Notes under the pieces: model-generated
Database searches by the model: none
The model's input: the letters and a program-made list of their open reading frames with translations, nothing else
What the model was told of the DNA's origin: nothing
Source: JADFDG01 sp965232985
Lineage (GTDB): Bacteria; Pseudomonadota; Gammaproteobacteria; Pseudomonadales; JADFDG01
Direction of reading: 5' to 3'
Length of the DNA stretch: 64,000 bases
NCBI GenBank assembly: GCA_965232985.1
Contig: CBDDRC010000012.1
Coordinates: forward strand, 1 to 64,000
Translations under genes and position numbers: made by a program
Shown: one piece after another, positions 18,230 through 25,666 of the stretch
How the letters are laid out: every line of letters starts with the position of its first letter
How positions within the stretch are numbered: the stretch's first letter is position 1

Positions 18230-18484
18230 TCAGTGCATTCGGCGTGGCTTTTCGTCACCGACATCGAAAGTTTCGTAGTCGCCGATCTGCGCCTTGATCC
18301 GTCGGTTTTCGATCAGATCCTCGATCTTGTGGCGCATGGCCATCCGGATTTTGGCCGGCACCATGGCGGGGTCGTTCGATGCTTCGTCAGTGGCGTCATT
18401 CGAGGCCTCGTCGAAATCGCCCACCTCCTCGGTAACCCACTGTTTCGTGTCTTCGGTGCCCTGTTTGGCCTGGTTCCTTGCCAT
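18230..18484 (-). CDS. Small conserved protein, resembles PA3496 family
   Basis: 84 aa, highly charged, no signal peptide or membrane segment. The first half is acidic and contains a short internal repeat (DEASND occurs twice, residues 25-38). The second half, RHKIEDLIENRRIKAQIGDYE, resembles the core of the PA3496-type small proteins (RR.IEDL.E.RRL...). An AGGTGA ribosome site sits eight bases before the ATG. Function is unknown; the family label is from memory and only tentative. It is convergent with sucD. Confidence 0.7.
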   Translation of the reverse strand: MARNQAKQGTEDTKQWVTEEVGDFDEASNDATDEASNDPAMVPAKIRMAMRHKIEDLIENRRIKAQIGDYETFDVGDEKPRRMH

Positions 18485-18746
18485 GGTCTTTCACCTCGTT
18501 GTCGTAAGCGGATGCAATTTCCGAATGCGTTAACGATTGGATACTCTCGATAGCGACTTCCATGTTAGGCGATTTTGTCGCTTGTTCAAGGGTGGCGGCA
18601 GGGCAGGGCCGCCGCTGATCGGTGCAAAACATGCGCCCGTCAATTTTGTTTGCATGGCATGTTCGCCACGGATGACATGCCGTTTCCAGCTGCGCTGAGC
18701 GCCCTGACCTGCAGGGGTCTGGCGGAACAGGTACGGGCTGTGCGCG

Positions 18747-18774
18747 TTGACAGTGGCGACCTTTTCTATAGAAT
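18747..18774 (+). promoter_or_regulatory. Promoter for the tRNA-Val/tRNA-Asp unit
   Basis: A perfect -35 box TTGACA (18747-18752), a 16-bp spacer and -10 box TAGAAT (18769-18774). GC-rich GGCGCGC follows, like the discriminators of stringently controlled stable-RNA promoters. tRNA-Val starts 14 bp after the -10 box. The rest of the 18485-18746 interval shows nothing recognisable. Confidence 0.75.
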
Positions 18775-18787
18775 GGCGCGCTCTTTC

Positions 18788-18863
18788 GGGTGGTTAGCTC
18801 AGCTGGGAGAGCATCAGCCTTACAAGCTGAGGGTCACAGGTTCGATCCCTGTACCACCCACCA
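18788..18863 (+). tRNA. tRNA-Val (anticodon TAC)
   Basis: 76 nt. The acceptor arms GGGTGGT and ACCACCC pair fully, and CCA is encoded. The anticodon stem is TCAGC/GCTGA around the loop CTTACAA, giving anticodon TAC. The T arm has the normal GGTTCGATCC form. It is seven bases upstream of tRNA-Asp and shares its promoter and terminator. Confidence 0.97.
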
Positions 18864-18870
18864 AAGACTA

Positions 18871-18947
18871 GGAGCGGTAGTTCAGTTGGTTAGAATACCG
18901 GCCTGTCACGCCGGGGGTCGCGGGTTCGAGTCCCGTCCGCTCCGCCA
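18871..18947 (+). tRNA. tRNA-Asp (anticodon GTC)
   Basis: 77 nt. The acceptor arms GGAGCGG and CCGCTCC pair fully and CCA is encoded. The anticodon loop CTGTCAC gives GTC. The Val-Asp pairing of tRNA genes is common in gammaproteobacteria. Confidence 0.97.
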
Positions 18948-18961
18948 ATCTCGAGAAAGAC

Positions 18962-18990
18962 AAAAACGCCGCGCATTGCGCGGCGTTTTT
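18962..18990 (+). terminator. Rho-independent terminator after the tRNA pair
   Basis: Stem CGCCGCGCA / TGCGCGGCG with a minimal loop, flanked by five A and five T. It lies 14 bp after tRNA-Asp. Confidence 0.9.
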
Positions 18991-19110
18991 GTCTTTGTTG
19001 TGACATAAGCCCGGGCAGCCGGCCGAAGTGGCCTTGGCTTTTCCGGCAGGGGGGTGAGAATATGGCCCATCGCCTTGTTCTGACTTGAATTTCGGGGAAC
19101 GGATCTGCCC

Positions 19111-20589
19111 ATGAGCTACACCAGCGGTAACCAGTCTGAGGCCGTCCTGTTCTTCGGGGTCGGTGGTGTCTGCAAGGGCTTGCTGTACTCAGATTTCGAA
19201 GCTGTGCTCGACGGTGTTGTCGGCATGCAGGAGTTTGCTGGTCACGAGATGAAGGCGGCCTATGTAACCGTCAATGGCCGGCTGCAGGCGACCGGCCTGG
19301 TGCTGTTCCTGATCAGCTTCGACGAGCGTGGTGTTGCCGATCGCACGTGGAACATTCCGTTGCGGCATATGGTCGAGAAGGCTGATCGTGGCCCGGACTT
19401 GGGCGGCGGTCCGATCCGTCTTGCCTGCCGTAGTCAGTGTCCGATCAATTGGCATCAGGATCAGTTGTGGGATCCCAACATGCGCGAGGGCGAGAACGAT
19501 TTCGTTTTCGTGCGCGATGCCCTGCGTGAGCGTGGTCGTTATCTCGGCCTGGCCTATTCCGACGAACCCGTTCAGCCGTCGGCGCCGAACTGGAACGTGC
19601 CACCCCAGGCACCTGCTGCGCCGGTGTATTCAGCGCCGGCGGCCACTCAGGGCGCAGCACCGGCCGCTCCGGCAGCGGCTGAGCGGTCGGCGCCGTGGGC
19701 GCAGTCCCCGGCGGCGGTGGTGACGCCGGCTGCGACGGCCTCCATTGATGCCGGCCTCGACATGCTCGATCAGTTGCGCGAGGAACGCGTCAAGCTGGCG
19801 CGCACCATCAAGGATCTGCGCCTGCAGGTCACTACCATGGAGACGCAGCACACGGAGGAAATTGCCAGGCTCAATTACGCTTCCGAGCAGAAAGAGGAAA
19901 TCCTCAACAGTCAGCTCGAAAAACTGTTGAGCCAGTTTCAGGCGATCAAGGCACAGAATGCCGCTTTGCGCGAGCAGGCGAATGCGCAGCGGGCCCAGAT
20001 CGATTCGTTACACGATACGCTTGCGCATCAGGCCGACGAAGCTGTCAGTGGCCACTCCAAGGTGGAAGAAGTTCGCCACCAATTGCAACTGGAAATGAAT
20101 CAGCGACTCGAAGAGGAGACCGCAAAAATTCGCGAGGAAGTGCATGTCCGGGAGATGGATCTGATCAATCGCGAAGAAAAAATTGAGCAACTCAAGGAGG
20201 AAATTGTCGAGCTCGGTCGCACCCAGTCAGTATCGCAGGAAGCCGGAGCAGGCATGTTTCTGGAGAAGCTTGAGAAGCTTGGGGTCAGTTTCATTGCTTT
20301 TCACCCCGGCGCAGGCCACATCTCGATTCCGTTCAAAAGCGTCCAGCGCTACGTCGATAACCCGCAGGCCTATGCGGCTGAGAAGTGTCTTGTTACCGAA
20401 GACCGCTATCGCGCATGGCTGGCTCACTACGAGAGCCCTACCTGCAAGGCGGTGAAACCCGATGGCAAGATTTGTGGTGCACGGCTGATTCGTGTCGATG
20501 TGCCGAGCAAGTTCAAGATTGGTGATTCCGATGTCTGCGCGAAGTGCCAAGGGGACAAGAATATCGCCAATGTACTGGCATTCCGTTGA
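19111..20589 (+). CDS. Large coiled-coil protein with C-terminal four-Cys domain
   Basis: 492 aa, not firmly recognised. Residues 1-150 look globular. About 152-212 is a Pro/Ala-rich linker. About 220-370 is a long Glu/Gln/Arg/Leu-rich coiled coil with heptad character. The C-terminal part (about 380-492) contains four Cys in the order PTCKAV, KICGAR and DVCAKCQ, which could bind zinc. No signal peptide or membrane helix is seen, so it is probably cytoplasmic or a scaffold. It precedes a cNMP-domain gene by 71 bp on the same strand, which hints at a shared pathway, but no function should be assigned. Confidence 0.85.
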   Translation: MSYTSGNQSEAVLFFGVGGVCKGLLYSDFEAVLDGVVGMQEFAGHEMKAAYVTVNGRLQATGLVLFLISFDERGVADRTWNIPLRHMVEKADRGPDLGGGPIRLACRSQCPINWHQDQLWDPNMREGENDFVFVRDALRERGRYLGLAYSDEPVQPSAPNWNVPPQAPAAPVYSAPAATQGAAPAAPAAAERSAPWAQSPAAVVTPAATASIDAGLDMLDQLREERVKLARTIKDLRLQVTTMETQHTEEIARLNYASEQKEEILNSQLEKLLSQFQAIKAQNAALREQANAQRAQIDSLHDTLAHQADEAVSGHSKVEEVRHQLQLEMNQRLEEETAKIREEVHVREMDLINREEKIEQLKEEIVELGRTQSVSQEAGAGMFLEKLEKLGVSFIAFHPGAGHISIPFKSVQRYVDNPQAYAAEKCLVTEDRYRAWLAHYESPTCKAVKPDGKICGARLIRVDVPSKFKIGDSDVCAKCQGDKNIANVLAFR

Positions 20590-20660
20590 CGGATAGGTTG
20601 AACGAAGACCGTATAGCGTCGATGGCATGAGCCATCGGGCGACCAAAGAGATACAGGGCC

Positions 20661-21740
20661 ATGAGCCAGCAGTCGATCAACAAGAAGCTCCTGCAGACAT
20701 TTGTGCCGGTCAATTCGCTGACCTCGAATCATCTCGATCAGCTGTTGACCAAACAGGATGTCGCGCTGATACCGAAAGGCCAGACACTTTTCCGTATTGG
20801 CGACGAAGATAACACCACCATTTATCTGCTCAGTGGCGAAGTTGAACTCGTCGACTCGATGGGCCGGCGTACTGTGGTCTCTTCCGGCGGCATTGAGAGC
20901 TGGCACGCGATTGATCATTTCCAGCCGCGACGCAGCACTGCCACGGCACTTTCCGATGTCAGCATCGTCAAATTCGATAGTTATCGCCTCGATACCATTC
21001 TGTCCTGGGACCAGTCGGCCGGGTACATGATCCTCGACATTGCCTCCAACCGGCAGTTCGATCAGGATGCCGACTGGATGATCAGGTTGTTGAAGTCGAA
21101 CCTTTTCTACAGTGTGCCACCATCGAATATCCAGGAGATTTTTCGCAGGCTGCGGCCTGCGCCGCTAAAAGCTGGCGATATCGTGCTCCACCAAGGCGAC
21201 GCTGCCGACTGCTGTTTCTTCATCAAAAGTGGTGTGTGCGAGGTGTCGGTGCTGTCGCCTGGTGCAGAGAAGCCGGTGGTTGTTGCCATGCTGGAATCCG
21301 GACAGGTTTTTGGTGAGGAAGCCTTACTGTCGGAAACGACGCGCAACGCTACCGTTGCGATGGCAACCGATGGCATCCTCATGCGATTGGATAAAGCCGA
21401 TTTTATCGAATTGCTGAAGGAGCCGGTGGTCAGTGCCAGCAGCTTCGACGATTGCGTCACAACAATCGATGCCGGCGGGCAGTGGCTCGATGTTCGCACT
21501 GCCGACGAATTCGAGGCGGAGCATTTCCACGGCGCACAAAACATGCCACTCAATGTACTGCGACTGAAATCGCGTCTGCTGGATGCCAACAAGCACTATG
21601 TTGTTTACTGCGATACGGGGCGTCGCAGCACCGCAGCCGCTTTTCTGCTGAAGAATGCTGGCTTTCGCGTTGACGTGTTCGATGGCGGCCTCAATGTGCT
21701 GACAACGGCACAGCGCAAACAATATCTGGCCGGTTTCTAA
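20661..21740 (+). CDS. Double cyclic-nucleotide-binding-domain protein with C-terminal rhodanese
   Basis: 359 aa. Two cNMP-binding beta-roll domains are in tandem (about 18-130 and 148-262; the second has KAGDIVLHQGDAADCCFFI and GQVFGEEALL). A rhodanese-like domain follows at 265-350, with active-site loop VYCDTGRRS, so the catalytic Cys is present. No DNA-binding or membrane segment is visible. The arrangement suggests a ligand-gated sulfurtransferase or sensor. The second domain looks more canonical than the first, whose phosphate-binding cassette is degenerate (RRSTATAL present, but no clear GE..AL). nadK follows 17 bp later. Confidence 0.88.
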   Translation: MSQQSINKKLLQTFVPVNSLTSNHLDQLLTKQDVALIPKGQTLFRIGDEDNTTIYLLSGEVELVDSMGRRTVVSSGGIESWHAIDHFQPRRSTATALSDVSIVKFDSYRLDTILSWDQSAGYMILDIASNRQFDQDADWMIRLLKSNLFYSVPPSNIQEIFRRLRPAPLKAGDIVLHQGDAADCCFFIKSGVCEVSVLSPGAEKPVVVAMLESGQVFGEEALLSETTRNATVAMATDGILMRLDKADFIELLKEPVVSASSFDDCVTTIDAGGQWLDVRTADEFEAEHFHGAQNMPLNVLRLKSRLLDANKHYVVYCDTGRRSTAAAFLLKNAGFRVDVFDGGLNVLTTAQRKQYLAGF

Positions 21741-21756
21741 GGGCAGGCGCGACGGC

Positions 21757-22629
21757 ATGGAATCGTTCCGAAATGTCGGCCTGATTGGCCGTCCTGGCAG
21801 TGATGAGGTTATCCAGACGCTGCTTCATGCTGTTGCTATCCTGCAGGCACGCGGTTGCAATGTCATCCTCGATGCTGATGTCGGACACTTGCTCGGCAAA
21901 CACGGGCTCCAGGTGGGTGATCGTCGCATGCTTGGTGAGTGCTGTGACCTTGTCATAGTCGTCGGCGGTGATGGGTGTCTGCTGGGTGCAGCCCGCGCGC
22001 TTTCCGGTTTCGATACGCCGGTGGTGGGCGTGAATCGGGGCTACCTGGGGTTCCTTACCGACATCATGCCCAGTGAGCTTGAGCAGCAACTTGGCGGGAT
22101 CCTCAATGGCAGATACGAGACCGAAAAACGTTTTCTGCTCGAAGCTGAAGTGCGTCGCGATCAGTATCCCGTTGGCAGTGGCGCAGCACTCAACGATGTC
22201 GTTATCCGCGCTGGCGACAGTGTGCATATGGTTGAGTTTGATCTCTATATCGAAGGCCGTTTCGTCTATAGTCAACGCTCTGACGGGTTGATCATCGCCA
22301 CCCCGACCGGATCAACAGCCTACGCGCTCTCCGGCGGCGGGCCGATCATGTATCCGCGCCTCGATGCGATCGTTCTGGTGCCGATGCACCCGCATGCCCT
22401 ATCGAGTCGTCCGCTGGTGGTTGACGGTAACAGCGAGATAAAACTTGTCATCCGCTCGGCGCACAATTCGCCTTTGGTGAGCTGCGATGGCCAGGAAGGT
22501 GTACGTGCGCAGACGGATGATGTCATTTATGTGCGTAAACGCGCTCAAAAGCTGACGCTGCTGCATCCACTCGGCCATGATTTTTACGAAGCCTGCCGCT
22601 CCAAGCTCGGCTGGTCCAGTAATCGCTGA
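21757..22629 (+). CDS. nadK: NAD kinase
   Basis: 290 aa ATP/polyphosphate-NAD kinase, which makes NADP. The nucleotide loop is VVGGDGCLLGAAR; most homologues have Thr or Ser where this one has Cys. It also has the conserved GVNRGYLGFLTDI and the DGLIIATPTGSTAYALSGGGPI block. The ribosome site is weak (GCGACGG). It sits in a run with the cNMP/rhodanese gene upstream and a DUF1315 gene downstream. Confidence 0.97.
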   Translation: MESFRNVGLIGRPGSDEVIQTLLHAVAILQARGCNVILDADVGHLLGKHGLQVGDRRMLGECCDLVIVVGGDGCLLGAARALSGFDTPVVGVNRGYLGFLTDIMPSELEQQLGGILNGRYETEKRFLLEAEVRRDQYPVGSGAALNDVVIRAGDSVHMVEFDLYIEGRFVYSQRSDGLIIATPTGSTAYALSGGGPIMYPRLDAIVLVPMHPHALSSRPLVVDGNSEIKLVIRSAHNSPLVSCDGQEGVRAQTDDVIYVRKRAQKLTLLHPLGHDFYEACRSKLGWSSNR

Positions 22630-22639
22630 AGGTGCGGCG

Positions 22640-22915
22640 ATGGATTTCCACACACTGATCGGGCGCATGGATGCCAATACCTGTGAGGCTCTGCAAAGAG
22701 CCATCGAAACCGGAAAATTTCCCGACGGCCGCCGGCTGACCGATGATCAGCGTGCGCTGTGCATGGAGGCGGTGTTGGCTTGGCAAATCCACAACCTGCC
22801 GCCAGAGCGGCGCATCGGCTACATTGATCGTGGCACCAAGGCCGCAGGCGCGGTATGCGCAAGCGACGATCATCTGCACGACGAGCAGCCGCTTCACATC
22901 AAAGACAAACACTGA
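22640..22915 (+). CDS. DUF1315 (YeaC-like) protein
   Basis: 91 aa. The pattern ALQRAIETGKFPDGRRLT, then DDQRALCMEAVLAWQ, matches the YeaC/DUF1315 family (a small cytoplasmic helical protein of unknown role). The start is ATG 22640, with GAAGGTG upstream, 10 bp after nadK. Likely co-transcribed with nadK and pepN. Confidence 0.85.
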   Translation: MDFHTLIGRMDANTCEALQRAIETGKFPDGRRLTDDQRALCMEAVLAWQIHNLPPERRIGYIDRGTKAAGAVCASDDHLHDEQPLHIKDKH

Positions 22916-22961
22916 CCCGCTCTCCTGTTACCTGCCAGGTGACATCCCATGGTAAAGGCCT

Positions 22962-25625
22962 ATGCGCGATAACGAGGCTCCCGAGGTAATCCGGCGCGAG
23001 GATTATCGTGCCCCCGATTTTTTCATCGATGAAGTTGCGCTTTACGTTGACATCCGTGCCGGCGTAACGCGCATTACGACGGACCTCGTGTTGCGTCGTA
23101 ACCCTGTGGCTGCGCCGGATGCGCCATTGCGTTTGCACGGGGAGGGCATGGCGTTGCGTGAACTGCTGCTCGACGGGCTGCCGTTGCTGCCAGGCGATTA
23201 TCTGCTCGACGAGAAATTCCTTGAGGTTGCCTTGGTGCCGGCCAGCTTTCGCCTGCGCACCGTGGGCGAGATCGATCCGGCCGCGAATACCGCACTCGAA
23301 GGGCTTTATGTCTCGCACGGCATGTATTGCACGCAATGTGAGGCTGAAGGTTTCCGTCGCATCACCTGGTTCCTTGATCGCCCTGACGTGATGGCGCGCT
23401 TTCGCACCACCATTGAAGCAGACCGCGTGCGCTACCCGTTGTTGCTGTCAAACGGCAATCGCACTGCCCACGAAGACCTATCGAATGGCCGTCATCGTGC
23501 CACCTGGGAAGACCCGTTTTTGAAGCCCTGCTACCTGTTTGCGCTGGTCGCCGGCGATCTGGCGTGCCTTGCGGATGAGTTCATCACCGCCTCGGGGCGC
23601 GTCGTGACACTGCAGATATTTGTTGAGCAGCAGGATCTGGGTAAAACCGCACACGCCATGGATTCGCTCAAGCGCGCCATGCGCTGGGATGAGGAGGTAT
23701 TTGGTCGTGAGTACGATCTGGATATCTACATGATCGTCGCCGTCTCGCACTTCAATATGGGTGCGATGGAGAATAAGGGCCTCAATATTTTTAATACATC
23801 CTGCGTGCTCGCCAATCATCGCACCCAGTCAGACAAGGCGTTTCAGCGTGTCGAGGCGGTAATCGCCCACGAATACTTCCACAACTGGAGCGGTAACCGC
23901 GTTACCTGTCGCGACTGGTTCCAGTTGAGCCTCAAGGAAGGGTTCACTGTTTACCGTGACGCTGAATTCAGCAAGGACATGCACTCGCGCACGGTAAAGC
24001 GCATCGAGGAAGTGAATTTCCTGCGCACGGTACAGTTTCCGGAGGATGCCGGCCCGCTGGCGCATCCGATACGGCCGGATGCCTACGTCGAGATCAATAA
24101 TTTTTATACGGTAACCATCTACGAGAAGGGTGCGGAAGTGGTGCGTATGCTGCGTACCCTGCTTGGCGCTGCGAGTTTCCGTCGGGGCTGCGACCTTTAC
24201 TTCATGCGGCACGACGGCCAGGCCGTAACCTGCGACGATTTCGTGCAGGCCATGGAGGATGCCAATCGCGTGGACCTCACCCAGTTCCGGCGCTGGTATG
24301 CGCAAGCCGGTACGCCGGTGGTTGAGGTGACTGACGATTTCGATGTTGCGCGTGGTGAATACCGTTTGCATTTCCGGCAGACATGTCCGGCCACACCGGG
24401 CCAGCCTGAAAAATCACCGTTCGTGATCCCGGTGCTGCTCGGCTTGCTTGACCCGGTTTCCGGCGTCGAACTGCCGGCAGTGTGTGCCGATCCGCATGTG
24501 GCGCTGGGCGCGGGCGGGGTGTTGGCAACAATCCATGCCGACGAGACCGAATTGCTCTTTACCGGATTGACAATGCGGCCGCTGCCGTCCCTGCTGCGCG
24601 GCTTTTCGGCACCGGTAAAACTCCAGTATGCGTACACCGACGAGCAACTGGCTTTTCTGGCCCGTCATGATACCGATGCATTCAATCGCTGGAGTACCGG
24701 GCAGGAACTTGCACTACGCTGCCTGCTGGCTGATGTCGCCACCCGGGGGCGTGGTGGGCAGCCAGTACTTGCTGGTGCATTGCACGACCTGTATGCAGCC
24801 ATCCTTGCCGATAGCGACACAGATCCTGCGTTGGCCGCCGAGATGCTGATGCTGCCGGCGGAATCCTATGTGGCCGATCAATTGGCAGTGGCCGATCCGC
24901 AAGCCGTTCACGAGGTTCGTCAGGGCATGCGCCGGTTGTTGGCGCAGGCCCTGCGCGCACCGTTGCTGGCGACCTATGCGCGCTTTGCCGCCAGCGGTAC
25001 GTGGAATGCCGAGCCACAAGGCATTGCGCGTCGTGCTTTGCGTAACGCTGCCCTTGATTTGCTGATGGCGCTTGCCGATGAAGATATTGCGCGTGTAGTG
25101 CAGCGCCAGTTCGATGCCGCCGACAACATGACGGATCAGTTTGCGGCCCTGCGTGCAGCTGTGCATGGCGGGCTTGCCGGTGCCGATGAGATGCTCGCGC
25201 GTTTCCACCGGCAGTGGCACGATGAAGCGTTGGTCGTTGATCAATGGTTCAGCGTGCAGGTAACAAGCCCGGCGATCGATGCCTTGGCGCGCGCACGTGA
25301 GTTACTGCGCCATCCGCAATTCGAGCTCACCAATCCCAATCGCGTGCGCTCGCTGGTTGCCTCTTTTGCTGGTGGCAATCCGGCGCAGTTTCATCGTGCC
25401 GATGGCGAAGGGTATCGCTTCCTTGCCGCGCAGGTAATCGCGCTAGACAGGGTGAATCCGCAGATCGCCGCGCGCATTGCCGGCCAGTTCAGTCGCTGGC
25501 GCTGTTATGGCAAGGACCGTCAGGCGCAGGCGGCAGCGGCACTGGAGACAATCCTTGCCCGGCCTGAGCTGTCGCCGAATCTTTACGAGGTGGTGCACAA
25601 GGCACGGTACGACGGATCTGCCTGA
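22962..25625 (+). CDS. pepN: Aminopeptidase N
   Basis: 887 aa M1-family zinc aminopeptidase, close to E. coli PepN (870 aa), cytosolic. The exopeptidase motif GAMENKGLNIF occurs near residue 267. The zinc site HEYFHNWSGNRVTCRDW continues into LSLKEG (H-E-x-x-H plus the downstream Glu). The C-terminal helical domain completes the protein. Convergent with the phospholipase gene at 25667. Confidence 0.97.
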   Translation: MRDNEAPEVIRREDYRAPDFFIDEVALYVDIRAGVTRITTDLVLRRNPVAAPDAPLRLHGEGMALRELLLDGLPLLPGDYLLDEKFLEVALVPASFRLRTVGEIDPAANTALEGLYVSHGMYCTQCEAEGFRRITWFLDRPDVMARFRTTIEADRVRYPLLLSNGNRTAHEDLSNGRHRATWEDPFLKPCYLFALVAGDLACLADEFITASGRVVTLQIFVEQQDLGKTAHAMDSLKRAMRWDEEVFGREYDLDIYMIVAVSHFNMGAMENKGLNIFNTSCVLANHRTQSDKAFQRVEAVIAHEYFHNWSGNRVTCRDWFQLSLKEGFTVYRDAEFSKDMHSRTVKRIEEVNFLRTVQFPEDAGPLAHPIRPDAYVEINNFYTVTIYEKGAEVVRMLRTLLGAASFRRGCDLYFMRHDGQAVTCDDFVQAMEDANRVDLTQFRRWYAQAGTPVVEVTDDFDVARGEYRLHFRQTCPATPGQPEKSPFVIPVLLGLLDPVSGVELPAVCADPHVALGAGGVLATIHADETELLFTGLTMRPLPSLLRGFSAPVKLQYAYTDEQLAFLARHDTDAFNRWSTGQELALRCLLADVATRGRGGQPVLAGALHDLYAAILADSDTDPALAAEMLMLPAESYVADQLAVADPQAVHEVRQGMRRLLAQALRAPLLATYARFAASGTWNAEPQGIARRALRNAALDLLMALADEDIARVVQRQFDAADNMTDQFAALRAAVHGGLAGADEMLARFHRQWHDEALVVDQWFSVQVTSPAIDALARARELLRHPQFELTNPNRVRSLVASFAGGNPAQFHRADGEGYRFLAAQVIALDRVNPQIAARIAGQFSRWRCYGKDRQAQAAAALETILARPELSPNLYEVVHKARYDGSA

Positions 25626-25666
25626 GGGGCTGTGTTTTCTACAGGCGTGCTTTCAGATGGCCGAAC

